Assembly: GCA_020852655.1 (NCBI GenBank)
Contig: JADZAI010000106.1
Span: forward strand, 62,001 to 126,000
Direction of reading: 5' to 3'
Length of the DNA stretch: 64,000 nt
Source: Alphaproteobacteria bacterium
GTDB taxonomy: Bacteria; Pseudomonadota; Alphaproteobacteria; Micropepsales; Micropepsaceae
The first letter of the stretch is position 1; each line of letters begins with the position of its first letter. Shown here one piece after another: positions 22,623 to 31,630 of this stretch. The notes beneath the pieces were generated by a model. It was not told the origin of the DNA and did no database searches. It worked only from the letters and a program-made list of their open reading frames with translations. The position numbers were made by a program, and so were the translations under genes.

Positions 22623-23516
22623 TCAGGATCCCTGCACGATGCATTGCACGCCGCGCGACTTCAAGACTTCGCATTTGGCGACCGCGTTCGCCCGCGTCTC
22701 GAACGGACCGACGCGCAGGCGGTACCAGATGCCCTTGCCGCCCAGGTCGACGCGCAGGATGTCCGGCTTCAGCGAGCCGAGCACGTCGGCATTCCGGCGC
22801 TTCAGCTCCTGCCATTTCGACGCGGCTTCGGCGTCGGCCTTGAAGGCGCCGACCTGGACCACGAAGGCACCGGAGGCGGCGGTCTTGGCCGCGGCATCGG
22901 CGGCGCCGGGGTCGATGGCGTCGATCTGCGAGGTCAGGGCCGCGGCCTGCTTCTTGGCTGCGGCTTCGGCGGCGAGCTGTTCCTGGGTCGGGGCGGCGGT
23001 CTCGGCCTCCGCGGCAATGGCGGCGTCGCCGGCTTCGGCCGCGCCGGGCGTCTCCTGCGGCGGGGCTGCCGGCGTCGCATCTGCCGTTGCGGCGGCACGG
23101 GCGGCCTGCGCGTCGACCGGCGGCGGCAGCGGAAGGTCCTGCGGCTGCTCGGGCGGCGGCGCGAGGGTTTCCTCGACCGGCGCCGAGCCCTCGGCCCCCG
23201 CGATCCGGTCGTAGATCAGCTTGTCCTGGTCGGGCACGGTCACGCCGCCCGGGTCCTCAGGGGCTACGCGGACGGGGCCCTTGTCGGCGGCGATCGTGAT
23301 CGGTGCGCCGCGATCGCCCTGCTTCACGCCCTGCTGGTAGGCGACCCAGACCACCGCGCCGAAGGCGGCCAGCACGAGCACCGTGAGGATGACGAAAAGC
23401 GGCGAGCGACCGCCGCCGTTGTCGTCGTCCTCGAGCGTCGCGTCGTACATGAAATCGCCGTGGAAGCGGCGGTCATACTCCGCCTGGTCGAATCCACCGC
23501 GGTCCGTCTGACTCAT
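22623..23516 (-). CDS. SPOR-domain membrane protein
   Basis: A 297-residue inner-membrane protein. A cytoplasmic N terminus of about 38 residues is followed by one membrane helix (LFVILTVLVLAAFGAVVWVAY, about 40-60), a long Pro/Ala/Glu-rich periplasmic linker, and a C-terminal SPOR domain (FVVQVGAFKADAEAASKWQE to CEVLKSRGVQCIV, about 220-295). SPOR domains bind glycan strands without stem peptides at the septum, so a role in cell division is likely. It sits directly upstream of nagZ, as in many relatives. Confidence 0.88.
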   Translation of the reverse strand: MSQTDRGGFDQAEYDRRFHGDFMYDATLEDDDNGGGRSPLFVILTVLVLAAFGAVVWVAYQQGVKQGDRGAPITIAADKGPVRVAPEDPGGVTVPDQDKLIYDRIAGAEGSAPVEETLAPPPEQPQDLPLPPPVDAQAARAAATADATPAAPPQETPGAAEAGDAAIAAEAETAAPTQEQLAAEAAAKKQAAALTSQIDAIDPGAADAAAKTAASGAFVVQVGAFKADAEAASKWQELKRRNADVLGSLKPDILRVDLGGKGIWYRLRVGPFETRANAVAKCEVLKSRGVQCIVQGS

Positions 23517-23669
23517 CTTCGATCCCTCAACACCCGCCGCGGCCGAACCCCGGGCCGCGCACCCGAGTCACTGGCGCTGAACTATACGCCAATCCTGGCA
23601 GAATGCGGGCATCGGCCAGACGCATGCGCCTTATTGGTCAAGATGTCGTTAAGGTTTGACGGCTCGCCC

Positions 23670-24935
23670 CTATAGCGGATCGGCGTCGACGCCGAAGATC
23701 CGCTTGTGCTCGACGAGGGCGAAACGGTCGGTCATGCCGGCGATGTAGTCCGAGACGACGCGCGCCGTGACGGCATTCGCCGGGCCCTGAGCCTGGGCGC
23801 GCCATTCGGTCGGCAGGAGCCTTGGGTCTTCGATGAAGACCTCGAAGAGATCGCTGACCACCTGGCGCGCCCGGCGCTGCATGCGGAGCACGCGAAAGTG
23901 GCGGTACATGTTCTCGTAGAGAAAGGCCTTCAGGGCCTTCTGCGCCCGGTCGATCTCGCGCGAGAATGCCGCCAGCGGCTCGCCCTGCGCCCGCACCTCG
24001 GCCGCCGACCGGACGCCGGTCGCGCGCGCGCGGCGCTGCGTTTCGGCCACGACGTCGTTGATCATCAGGCCGATCAGCTCGCGGATGCTCTCATGCACGA
24101 TGCGCTGGCGCTCGATGCCCGGCCAGCGTTCCTCCGCGCGGCGGAAGATATCCCCGACCAGCGGCAGCGCCAGCAGCGCGTCGAGCGAGAGCAGCCCGGC
24201 GCGCAGCCCGTCGTCTATGTCGTGATTGTTGTAGGCGATGTCGTCGCTGAGGGCGGCGACCTGGGCCTCCAGCCCGGCAAAGGTGGCGAGTTCGAGGTCG
24301 TGGCGGGCGTTGTATTCCGCGATCGCCTCCGGGAGCGGATCGTCGGGGGCGCGCGGAACCAGGGGGCCGTTGTGCTTGGCGATTCCTTCCAGCGTCTCCC
24401 AGCACAGGTTCAGCCCGTCGAACGCCGCATAGCGGGCCTCCAGCTTGGTCACGAGCCGGATGGCGTGGGCGTTGTGGTCGAAGCCGCCGTATTTCACCAT
24501 GCAGGCGGCAAGCGCCTCCTCGCCCGAATGGCCGAAGCAGGTATGGCCGAGGTCGTGCGCCAGGGCCGTCGATTCGGCGAGGTCCTCGTCCAGGCCCAGC
24601 GTGCGCGAGATCGAGCGGGCGATCTGCGCGACCTCCAGCGAGTGGGTCAGGCGGGTCCGGTAATAGTCGCCCTCGTGATACACGAAGACCTGGGTCTTGT
24701 GCTTGAGGCGGCGGAAGGCGCCGGAATGGATGATGCGGTCCCGGTCGCGCTGAAGCGGCGAGCGGGTCGTGCTCTCCGCTTCCGGATACAGCCGGCCTCG
24801 GGTCTCGAACGCTTTCGTTGCGTAAGGCGCCAGGCCGTCGGGCGTCTCGAACGGATCGGTGGCGGGGCGGGCCAAATCAGGCTCCGTTTGAAATCGGCGC
24901 GGCGGAGGCCCACTATATAGGGGCAGCCTCGCCAT
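23670..24935 (-). CDS. dgt: Deoxyguanosinetriphosphate triphosphohydrolase-like protein
   Basis: A 421-residue HD-domain hydrolase of the dGTPase type 2 group. The metal ligands appear in RTRLTHSLEVAQIARSI, TALAHDLGHTCFGHSGEEAL and the downstream LSDDIAYNNHDIDDGL. SPLQRDRDRIIHSGAFRRLK is the family's N-terminal nucleotide-binding stretch. It removes triphosphate from dNTPs and may control dNTP pools. I chose the ATG at 24935; the alternative at 24956 would overlap the start of the divergent erpA, leaving no room for promoters. The gap to erpA is only 14 bases, so promoters overlap the coding starts. Confidence 0.9.
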   Translation of the reverse strand: MARLPLYSGPPPRRFQTEPDLARPATDPFETPDGLAPYATKAFETRGRLYPEAESTTRSPLQRDRDRIIHSGAFRRLKHKTQVFVYHEGDYYRTRLTHSLEVAQIARSISRTLGLDEDLAESTALAHDLGHTCFGHSGEEALAACMVKYGGFDHNAHAIRLVTKLEARYAAFDGLNLCWETLEGIAKHNGPLVPRAPDDPLPEAIAEYNARHDLELATFAGLEAQVAALSDDIAYNNHDIDDGLRAGLLSLDALLALPLVGDIFRRAEERWPGIERQRIVHESIRELIGLMINDVVAETQRRARATGVRSAAEVRAQGEPLAAFSREIDRAQKALKAFLYENMYRHFRVLRMQRRARQVVSDLFEVFIEDPRLLPTEWRAQAQGPANAVTARVVSDYIAGMTDRFALVEHKRIFGVDADPL

Positions 24936-24949
24936 CCAACCGCCGGAAT

Positions 24950-25288
24950 ATGACAACCGACACCCTGCCCGTCTCGATCTCGTCCAGCGCCGCCCGGCGC
25001 GTGGCCGCCATCCTGGCCAAGGAACCGCCCGGCACCATGCTGCGGGTCGCCGTGAACGGCGGCGGCTGCCAGGGCTTCTCCTACGACTTCTCGTTCGACG
25101 CCCGCCCGGCCGACGAGGACATGCTCATCGAACGCGACGGCGCCCGCGTGCTGATCGACCCGATGTCGGCCGAGTATCTCCAGGGGTCGGAGATCGACTG
25201 GGTCGATGCACTGATCGGCGCCTCGTTCCAGATCCGGAACCCGAACGCCAAGTCCTCCTGCGGCTGCGGCACCTCGTTCTCGCTGTAG
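24950..25288 (+). CDS. erpA: Iron-sulfur cluster insertion protein ErpA
   Basis: A 112-residue A-type carrier with the three cluster-binding cysteines, Cys40 in NGGGCQGFSY and Cys104/Cys106 in SSCGCGTSF. It delivers Fe-S clusters to target proteins in the cytosol. The longer open frame upstream (from 24818) overlaps dgt on the other strand and lacks conservation, so the ATG at 24950 is preferred. It diverges from dgt and is followed by xthA after 64 bases. Confidence 0.92.
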   Translation: MTTDTLPVSISSSAARRVAAILAKEPPGTMLRVAVNGGGCQGFSYDFSFDARPADEDMLIERDGARVLIDPMSAEYLQGSEIDWVDALIGASFQIRNPNAKSSCGCGTSFSL

Positions 25289-25352
25289 CACCCGGCCTTT
25301 GACCGCCTGCGCGACGCGAACTAGCGTTCCGCATGATCGTCCGGGAGACCCC

Positions 25353-26132
25353 ATGAAAGTCGCGACTTGGAACGTGAATTCGGTCAAGGCGCGCATCGAC
25401 GTGGTGCTCGCCTGGGTGAAGCAGGCCGATCCCGATGTCGTCGGTTTCCAGGAGATCAAATGCCTGGACGAGAACTTCCCGCGCTTCGAGTTCGAAGCGC
25501 TCGGCTATCACGTCGAGACCTTCGGCCAGAAGAGCTATAACGGCGTCGCCATCCTCTCGAAGCATCCGATGCAGGACGTGGTGCGGGGCATCGACGGCTA
25601 TGCCGACGAGCAGTCGCGCTACATCGAAGTGCTGGTGACCCCGAAAGGCGGCACGCCGCTCCGCTTCGTCAATCTCTACCTGCCGAACGGCAATCCGGCG
25701 CCGGGGCCGAAATACGACTACAAGCTGGCGTGGATGGCGGCGCTGCAAGCGCGCGTCGCCAGCCTGCTGTATGACGAGGAGCGCCTGGTCGTCGCCGGCG
25801 ACTACAACGTCATTCCGGAGCCCGCCGACGTGCACAATCCGGCGGCCTGGCTGAAGGACGCGCTCTTCCTGCCGGCGACGCGCGCCGCCTTCCGCCGCTT
25901 CGAAGCGCTCGGGCTCACCGACGCGATCCGCGCCTGCAACGCGCTGCCCAACCAATATACGTTCTGGGACTATCAGGCCGGCGCCTGGCAGAAGAACAAC
26001 GGCATCCGCATCGACCACCTGATGCTGTCGCCCCAGGCCGCCGACGTCCTGCGCGAAGCCGGCATCGACCGGCATGTGCGCGGCTGGGACAAGGCGTCGG
26101 ACCACGTTCCGGCCTGGTGCGTACTCAACTGA
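25353..26132 (+). CDS. xthA: Exodeoxyribonuclease III, first copy
   Basis: A 259-residue endonuclease/exonuclease/phosphatase-fold enzyme: MKVATWNVNSVKARIDVVL, VVGFQEIKCLDENFP (metal-binding Glu), YNGVAILSK, VAGDYNVIPEPAD (catalytic Asp/Asn) and the C-terminal GIRIDHLMLS and ASDHVPAW His. It is an AP endonuclease and 3'-5' exonuclease for base-excision repair. The ATG at 25353 has a GGGAG ribosome-binding site; an upstream frame start at 25299 is not supported. A paralogue is encoded at 44616-45395. Confidence 0.93.
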   Translation: MKVATWNVNSVKARIDVVLAWVKQADPDVVGFQEIKCLDENFPRFEFEALGYHVETFGQKSYNGVAILSKHPMQDVVRGIDGYADEQSRYIEVLVTPKGGTPLRFVNLYLPNGNPAPGPKYDYKLAWMAALQARVASLLYDEERLVVAGDYNVIPEPADVHNPAAWLKDALFLPATRAAFRRFEALGLTDAIRACNALPNQYTFWDYQAGAWQKNNGIRIDHLMLSPQAADVLREAGIDRHVRGWDKASDHVPAWCVLN

Positions 26133-26158
26133 ACCATGGCTTTCTCGGGGAGACGATC

Positions 26159-28210
26159 ATGCATACGCGACGACTCTACGCCGCAGCGCTACTTGCGGCT
26201 GTATCAAGCCTGGCGCTCACGGCATCTGCCGCGGAACTCGAACTGAAGCGGGTGATGCTGTCCTCCGGCGGCGTCGGCTATTTCGAGTATCAGGCCGAGG
26301 TCAGCGGCTGGGAGACGATGGAGATCCCGGTCCGCCTCGACCAGGTCGACGACGTGCTGAAGAGCGCCGTCATCTTCGACGAGGAAGGCGGCAGCGGCGT
26401 CATCGAGCTCCAGGGCCGCGACTCGCTGAACGAAATCTTCCGCACCATGCCCATCGGCCCGGAAGCCTTCGCCTCCCCCGCCGCGCTGTATGCGGCGTTG
26501 CAGGGGGAGGAAGTGTCGGTCGACGAACCGGTTTCCGCGAAAGGGCGCATCGTCTCGGTCGTGGAGGAGACGGAGGACACTGAGAAAGGCGGCACCAAGG
26601 TCCGCCACCGCATGTCGATCATGACGCCGAACGGCCTTGTGCAGTTCATCATGGAGGACGCGCACGGCATCAAGTTCACGGACGACGTCCTGGACGCGAA
26701 GGTGAGCGGCGCGCTCACCGCCATTTCGACCAACAGGCAGCGCGAACTCCGTACGCTCAAGGTTACGGCGCGCGGCGACGGCACGCGCACGATCACGGTC
26801 GGCTTCGTTATCGAAGCGCCGCTTTGGAAGACGTCGTATCGGCTGGTCGCCGGCACCGACAACAAAGCCCGCATGCAAGGCTGGGCGATCATCGAGAACG
26901 CCAGCGGCGCGGACTGGAAGGATGTCGAGCTGACGCTCGTCTCAGGCAATCCCGTCACCTTCCGCCAGCAGCTCTACGACAAATACTACGTCGATCGTAC
27001 CTACGTGCCGGTCGAAGTGCTCGGCCGCGTCAACCCGCGCCGCGACGACGGAAGCACCGACGGCGACGAAACCGAGTGGGAGCAGAACGGCCAGGGCACG
27101 CCAATCGAGCCCGCGCCTGCGCCAGCGCCGACAACGCTCGCTCCGGAAAGCCCGGCACCAGCCATGCAAGAGGGCGATGAAATAACGGTCACTGCCGCAC
27201 GCATGCCGTCGCAACCAGGCCAAGTCGCAGCCGAAAGCACGGAAGCAGCAACCTCGGTCATCTTCACGCTGTCCAATTCCGTGACTGCGGGTTCGGGCCA
27301 GTCGCTGACCGTGCCGATCCTGGATCGCGAAATCCCGGCGGCACGCATCTCGTTCTACCAGCCCTATACGCACCCCACCCATCCCTTGTCTGCGATCCGG
27401 CTGACCAATGAGACCGGTACGGGCCTGCCGCCGGGCATCACCACGCTGTTCGACAATGCGAGCGGGCGCACGGTGTTCGCCGGCGACGCCGTCCTGAGCG
27501 TTCTGCCGATCGGCGAAGACCGCATCCTGTCCTTTGCCGTCGATCAGAAGGTGCGTGTCGACAAGGCCGATACGCATGACGCGATCATTTCGGGCGCGAA
27601 AATCAGCCATGGCGTGCTGGAGACCAGGATCGTCCAGCGCACCGTCAACAGCTACACCGTGAAGGGCGCGGCGAATGAAGACCGAACGGTGATCATCGAA
27701 ACGCCGCGCTACAACTGGGACCTCAAATCGCATGACATCGCGAAGGTCGACGCGACCTACAACTATCTGAGACTTCCGATCACGGTCGGTGCCGGCAAGA
27801 CCGAAAAGATGGACGTCGTCTGGGAGAAGGTCGAGGCGGAAACAAGGACCATCCTCGACCTCAACGCCAATACGATCGGCTACTACGCAAGCGCTGACGG
27901 CAAGCTGCCGGAACCCGTCCGCGCCGCCTTCGCACGCGTCGCGGAACTCGTTGGCGGCGTCGAAGCAATCGATTCGCAGATAACCGCCGCCACAGCCGAA
28001 CGTGACCGCATCTACGAAGGCCAGGAACGCATCCGCGCCAATCTGGAGGCTGTTCCCGAGGGCAGCGATATCCAGCGCCGCTACCTGGCCTCCCTGGCGC
28101 AGCAGGAAGACCGCCTGCTCGAACTCGAACAGCGCATCCAGCAGCTCACGCTCGAGAAGCAGACGGCCGAGAAGGCCTTGTCGGATTACGTGATGAGCCT
28201 GGACATTTAG
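26159..28210 (+). CDS. DUF4139-domain exported protein
   Basis: A 683-residue protein with a signal peptide (AAALLAAVSSLALTASAAE, about 7-25). The N-terminal strand-rich part (VMLSSGGVGYFEYQAEVSG) is followed by the DUF4139-type core (APLWKTSYRLV, WAIIENASGADWKDVELTLVSGNPVTF). After about residue 290 a Pro/Ala/Thr-rich linker of about 90 residues interrupts it, then the core resumes (VPILDREIPAARISFYQ) and ends with a coiled coil (IDSQITAATAERDRIYEGQE, 600-680). No enzymatic role is known for the family. The ATG at 26159 has GGGGAG upstream. It follows xthA after 26 bases. Confidence 0.85.
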   Translation: MHTRRLYAAALLAAVSSLALTASAAELELKRVMLSSGGVGYFEYQAEVSGWETMEIPVRLDQVDDVLKSAVIFDEEGGSGVIELQGRDSLNEIFRTMPIGPEAFASPAALYAALQGEEVSVDEPVSAKGRIVSVVEETEDTEKGGTKVRHRMSIMTPNGLVQFIMEDAHGIKFTDDVLDAKVSGALTAISTNRQRELRTLKVTARGDGTRTITVGFVIEAPLWKTSYRLVAGTDNKARMQGWAIIENASGADWKDVELTLVSGNPVTFRQQLYDKYYVDRTYVPVEVLGRVNPRRDDGSTDGDETEWEQNGQGTPIEPAPAPAPTTLAPESPAPAMQEGDEITVTAARMPSQPGQVAAESTEAATSVIFTLSNSVTAGSGQSLTVPILDREIPAARISFYQPYTHPTHPLSAIRLTNETGTGLPPGITTLFDNASGRTVFAGDAVLSVLPIGEDRILSFAVDQKVRVDKADTHDAIISGAKISHGVLETRIVQRTVNSYTVKGAANEDRTVIIETPRYNWDLKSHDIAKVDATYNYLRLPITVGAGKTEKMDVVWEKVEAETRTILDLNANTIGYYASADGKLPEPVRAAFARVAELVGGVEAIDSQITAATAERDRIYEGQERIRANLEAVPEGSDIQRRYLASLAQQEDRLLELEQRIQQLTLEKQTAEKALSDYVMSLDI

Positions 28211-28402
28211 CTCTGAAAGGCCTGGAGCGGCGCGCGCAGATCGCGGCGGTCAGGCGGCCGTGGAGGCCGCCGCGGGCGGGTTCCGGCGGCGCGGGCGGTG
28301 GCTCATGTGGTTGCCCCGTCCGGAAGGCCGGGCCCTCCGGCGGGTTCGCGCCGGGCCCCGGGTCTGCTATGTCCCTGCGTTCGCGTATCTTAGGACCTTG
28401 CC

Positions 28403-30298
28403 ATGCCTGCCCTTCGCTCCCGCACTTCCACCCACGGCCGCAACATGGCGGGCGCCCGCGGCCTCTGGCGCGCGACGGGCATGCGCGATTCCGATTTCGG
28501 CAAGCCGATCGTCGCCGTCGCCAACTCCTTCACCCAGTTCGTTCCCGGCCACGTCCACCTGAAGGACCTCGGCCAGCTCGTGGCGCGCGAGGTCGAGGCG
28601 GCCGGCGGCGTCGCCAAGGAGTTCAACACGATCGCGGTCGACGACGGCATCGCCATGGGCCATGACGGGATGCTCTACAGCCTGCCCTCGCGCGAGCTTA
28701 TCGCCGACAGCGTCGAGTATATGGTGAACGCGCATTGCGCCGACGCCCTGGTCTGCATCTCGAACTGCGACAAGATAACGCCCGGCATGCTCATCGCCGC
28801 GCTGCGGCTGAACATCCCCACCATCTTCGTCTCCGGCGGTCCGATGGAGGCCGGCAAGGTCGTGCTCAAGGGCGGCGCCCGCAAGGTCGACCTGATCGAT
28901 GCGATGATTGCGGCCGCAGACGACGCCAACAGCGACGAGGACGTCAAGGTCATCGAGCGTTCCGCCTGCCCGACCTGCGGCTCGTGCTCGGGCATGTTCA
29001 CCGCCAATTCGATGAACTGCCTCACCGAGGCGATGGGCCTTTCGCTGCCCGGCAACGGCTCGGTGCTGGCGACCCACGCCGACCGCAAGGCGCTGTTCCT
29101 GGAAGCCGGGCGCCGTGTCGTCGCGCTGGCACGGCGCTATTACGAGAAGGACGACGCCTCGGTCCTCCCCCGCGCCATCGCGAGCTTCAAGGGCTTCGAG
29201 AACGCCATGACCGTCGACATTGCGATGGGCGGCTCGACCAACACGGTGCTGCATCTGCTGGCGGCGGCGCACGAAGCGGGCGTCGCCTTCGGGATGGGCG
29301 ACATCGACCGCCTGTCGCGCCGCGTGCCCTGCCTCTGCAAGGTGGCGCCGAACAAGGCCGACGTGCACATGGAAGACGTCCACCGCGCCGGCGGCATCAT
29401 GGCGATCATGGGCCAGCTCGACCGCGCCGGCCTCATCCACACCGACCTGCCGACCGTGCACAGCGCCTCGCTGAAGGACGCGCTCGATGCCTGGGACATT
29501 GCGCGCGCGCCGTCCGAGGAGGTGCAGACCTTCTATCGCGCCGCGCCCGGCGGCGTCCCCACGCAGACCGCCTTCAGCCAGGCCGAGCGCTACGACACGC
29601 TGGATGCCGACCGCGAGAGCGGCGTCGTCCGCAGCGCGACGCACGCCTTCAGCCCGGACGGCGGCCTCGCCGTGCTCTTCGGCAACCTCGCCGAGGAAGG
29701 CTGCATCGTGAAGACCGCGGGCGTCGATGAAAGCATCCTGAAATTCGCCGGCCCGGCCCGGGTCTACGAGAGCCAGGACGCCGCCGTCGCCGGCATCCTG
29801 AACAACCAGGTCAAGGCGGGCGATGTCGTCGTCATCCGCTATGAAGGCCCCAAGGGCGGCCCGGGCATGCAGGAGATGCTCTACCCGACGAGCTACCTCA
29901 AATCGAAGGGCCTCGGGAAAGCCTGCGCGCTCATCACCGACGGCCGCTTCTCGGGCGGCACCTCGGGCCTCTCGATCGGCCATGCCTCGCCGGAAGCGGC
30001 GGAAGGCGGCGCGATCGGCCTGGTGCAGGACGGCGACCGGATCGAGATCGACATCCCGGCCCGCTCGATCCGCCTCGCCATCTCCAGCGCCGAACTCGAC
30101 GCGCGCCGCGCCCATATGGACGCGCGCGGCGCGGCGGCGTGGCAGCCGGCGGCCTCGCGTCCGCGCAAGGTGTCGCCGGCGCTGAAGGCCTATGCCGCCC
30201 TCACGACCAGCGCCGCCCGCGGTGCCGTGCGCGACGTCGACCAGTTGAAGCCGCGCGCGGCCAAGGGCCCGGCCACTTCGGCCGAAGCCGCCGAGTAG
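28403..30298 (+). CDS. ilvD: Dihydroxy-acid dehydratase
   Basis: A 631-residue Fe-S dehydratase that makes 2-oxo acids from 2,3-dihydroxy acids in branched-chain amino acid synthesis. It has [27 protein letters not shown], the cluster cysteines in [12 protein letters not shown] and [31 protein letters not shown], and [22 protein letters not shown]. Length matches the long bacterial IlvD form; the last 40 residues are an Ala-rich tail. It is monocistronic by spacing, with a GC-rich 190-base leader region that shows nothing clear, and it converges with the TPR gene. Confidence 0.96.
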   Translation: MPALRSRTSTHGRNMAGARGLWRATGMRDSDFGKPIVAVANSFTQFVPGHVHLKDLGQLVAREVEAAGGVAKEFNTIAVDDGIAMGHDGMLYSLPSRELIADSVEYMVNAHCADALVCISNCDKITPGMLIAALRLNIPTIFVSGGPMEAGKVVLKGGARKVDLIDAMIAAADDANSDEDVKVIERSACPTCGSCSGMFTANSMNCLTEAMGLSLPGNGSVLATHADRKALFLEAGRRVVALARRYYEKDDASVLPRAIASFKGFENAMTVDIAMGGSTNTVLHLLAAAHEAGVAFGMGDIDRLSRRVPCLCKVAPNKADVHMEDVHRAGGIMAIMGQLDRAGLIHTDLPTVHSASLKDALDAWDIARAPSEEVQTFYRAAPGGVPTQTAFSQAERYDTLDADRESGVVRSATHAFSPDGGLAVLFGNLAEEGCIVKTAGVDESILKFAGPARVYESQDAAVAGILNNQVKAGDVVVIRYEGPKGGPGMQEMLYPTSYLKSKGLGKACALITDGRFSGGTSGLSIGHASPEAAEGGAIGLVQDGDRIEIDIPARSIRLAISSAELDARRAHMDARGAAAWQPAASRPRKVSPALKAYAALTTSAARGAVRDVDQLKPRAAKGPATSAEAAE

Positions 30299-30301
30299 GC
30301 G

Positions 30302-31621
30302 CTACGCCAAGGCGGCTGCGCGGCGGCGCCAGGCGGCGTTGACCGGGCTCTCCGGCTTGCGCGCCAGGCGTTCCGCCGCCAGCGCCTGCGCCGCACCCTT
30401 GTCGCCGGCCCGGATCGCGGCTTCGAGCGCCGTCCAGCTCAGGATATCGCGCTGCGCATGACTGCCGCCGAACAGCGCGGCGCGGGGCATCACGCCGATC
30501 AGGTGATCCAGCGCATCGCCATAGCGCCCGCGCCCGAATGCTTGCAGCCCGCGCGCGGCGCCGACGCCGACCTCGCGTGCCATCAGGGCATTCGTGCCCG
30601 TCCCCGCCGCCGAGCGTTCCAGCGTCGCAATCTGGGCGTCCAGCTCGCGCTCGCGGCCGGTCGCGGCGAAGGCCATGGCGGCGTGGACATCGTTGAATGC
30701 GTTGATGCCGTGCTCGACCCGCGTCGCCCATTGGGTCGCGACCGGCCCCCAGCGCTCGCCGACATCGTGCCCGAGCATCCAAAGGCGCCACAGCAGCGCC
30801 GAGCCGTCGACCGCCGAAAGCGCCTGATCCAGCACCGAACCGATATTGCGGTCATAGACCGCCAGCACCTCGGCCGGATTGCCCTGCTCCAGCCACATCA
30901 GCCCGAGGTGCCACCACAGGTGATAGGCGAGCAGGCCGGTCTCGTTCCAGCCGCCGCTCGTGTCGTCGATCCACGCGATGCCTTCGAGCGTGCGCGCCTC
31001 CATCTCCAACACATGCGCGACGGCATGGGCGGCCCAGGCGTCCTCAGGATTGACCTCCATCGCGAGGCGGCCATGCTTCTCGGCCGCGCGATATTCGCCC
31101 GCCTCCTCCAGCCCGAAGGCATACATGCCATGCACGAAGCCATGGCCCGGCACGTCCGGCGTCCACGCGCCGATGACGCGCGCGATGCGGTCGCGGAGCA
31201 TCAGCGACTGGCCCTGGAAGAAGTCGCCCTGCTGCGCCATCTGGATCGCCAGGATGTCGCGCGGGTGCTGCATGGCGACCCGGCCCCAGGCCTCCGTCGC
31301 GCCGGCGATGTCGCCGTCGACCCAGCGCCGGATCGCGCCGATATGCGCCCGCTCGCGGTCGGTGGCCTGGGTTGCCAGATCCTCCGCCGCCTTCAGGGCG
31401 CGCAGCGCGTTCGGCAGCAGCGTCTTGTCCATCGCGGTCGCGAAGATGGCCGCGAGGAATACATGGGCCATGACGAAGTCCGGCTCCGCCTTCAGCGCCT
31501 GCGCGACCGTGCGCACCGGGTCGCCGCGGAACGCATTGAGCTGCGCGACGGCGCTGTCGAGCGCCGCGATGGAGTCCGCTGTGCCCGATGAGAGCGGATT
31601 GCCGTGCCGATCCTGTTTCAT
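30302..31621 (-). CDS. TTC38-like tetratricopeptide repeat protein
   Basis: A 439-residue helical protein. The segment GFVHGMYAFGLEEAGEYRAA, then MEVNPEDAWAAHAVAHVLEM and LLAYHLWWHLGLMWLEQGN, is characteristic of the TTC38 family, whose TPR-like helices recur through the chain. No signal or membrane segment is seen. Function is unknown in bacteria. It lies nine bases after nnr on the same strand, so the two are probably co-transcribed; it converges with ilvD three bases away. Confidence 0.82.
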   Translation of the reverse strand: MKQDRHGNPLSSGTADSIAALDSAVAQLNAFRGDPVRTVAQALKAEPDFVMAHVFLAAIFATAMDKTLLPNALRALKAAEDLATQATDRERAHIGAIRRWVDGDIAGATEAWGRVAMQHPRDILAIQMAQQGDFFQGQSLMLRDRIARVIGAWTPDVPGHGFVHGMYAFGLEEAGEYRAAEKHGRLAMEVNPEDAWAAHAVAHVLEMEARTLEGIAWIDDTSGGWNETGLLAYHLWWHLGLMWLEQGNPAEVLAVYDRNIGSVLDQALSAVDGSALLWRLWMLGHDVGERWGPVATQWATRVEHGINAFNDVHAAMAFAATGRERELDAQIATLERSAAGTGTNALMAREVGVGAARGLQAFGRGRYGDALDHLIGVMPRAALFGGSHAQRDILSWTALEAAIRAGDKGAAQALAAERLARKPESPVNAAWRRRAAALA

Positions 31622-31630
31622 CTCTCCAGC

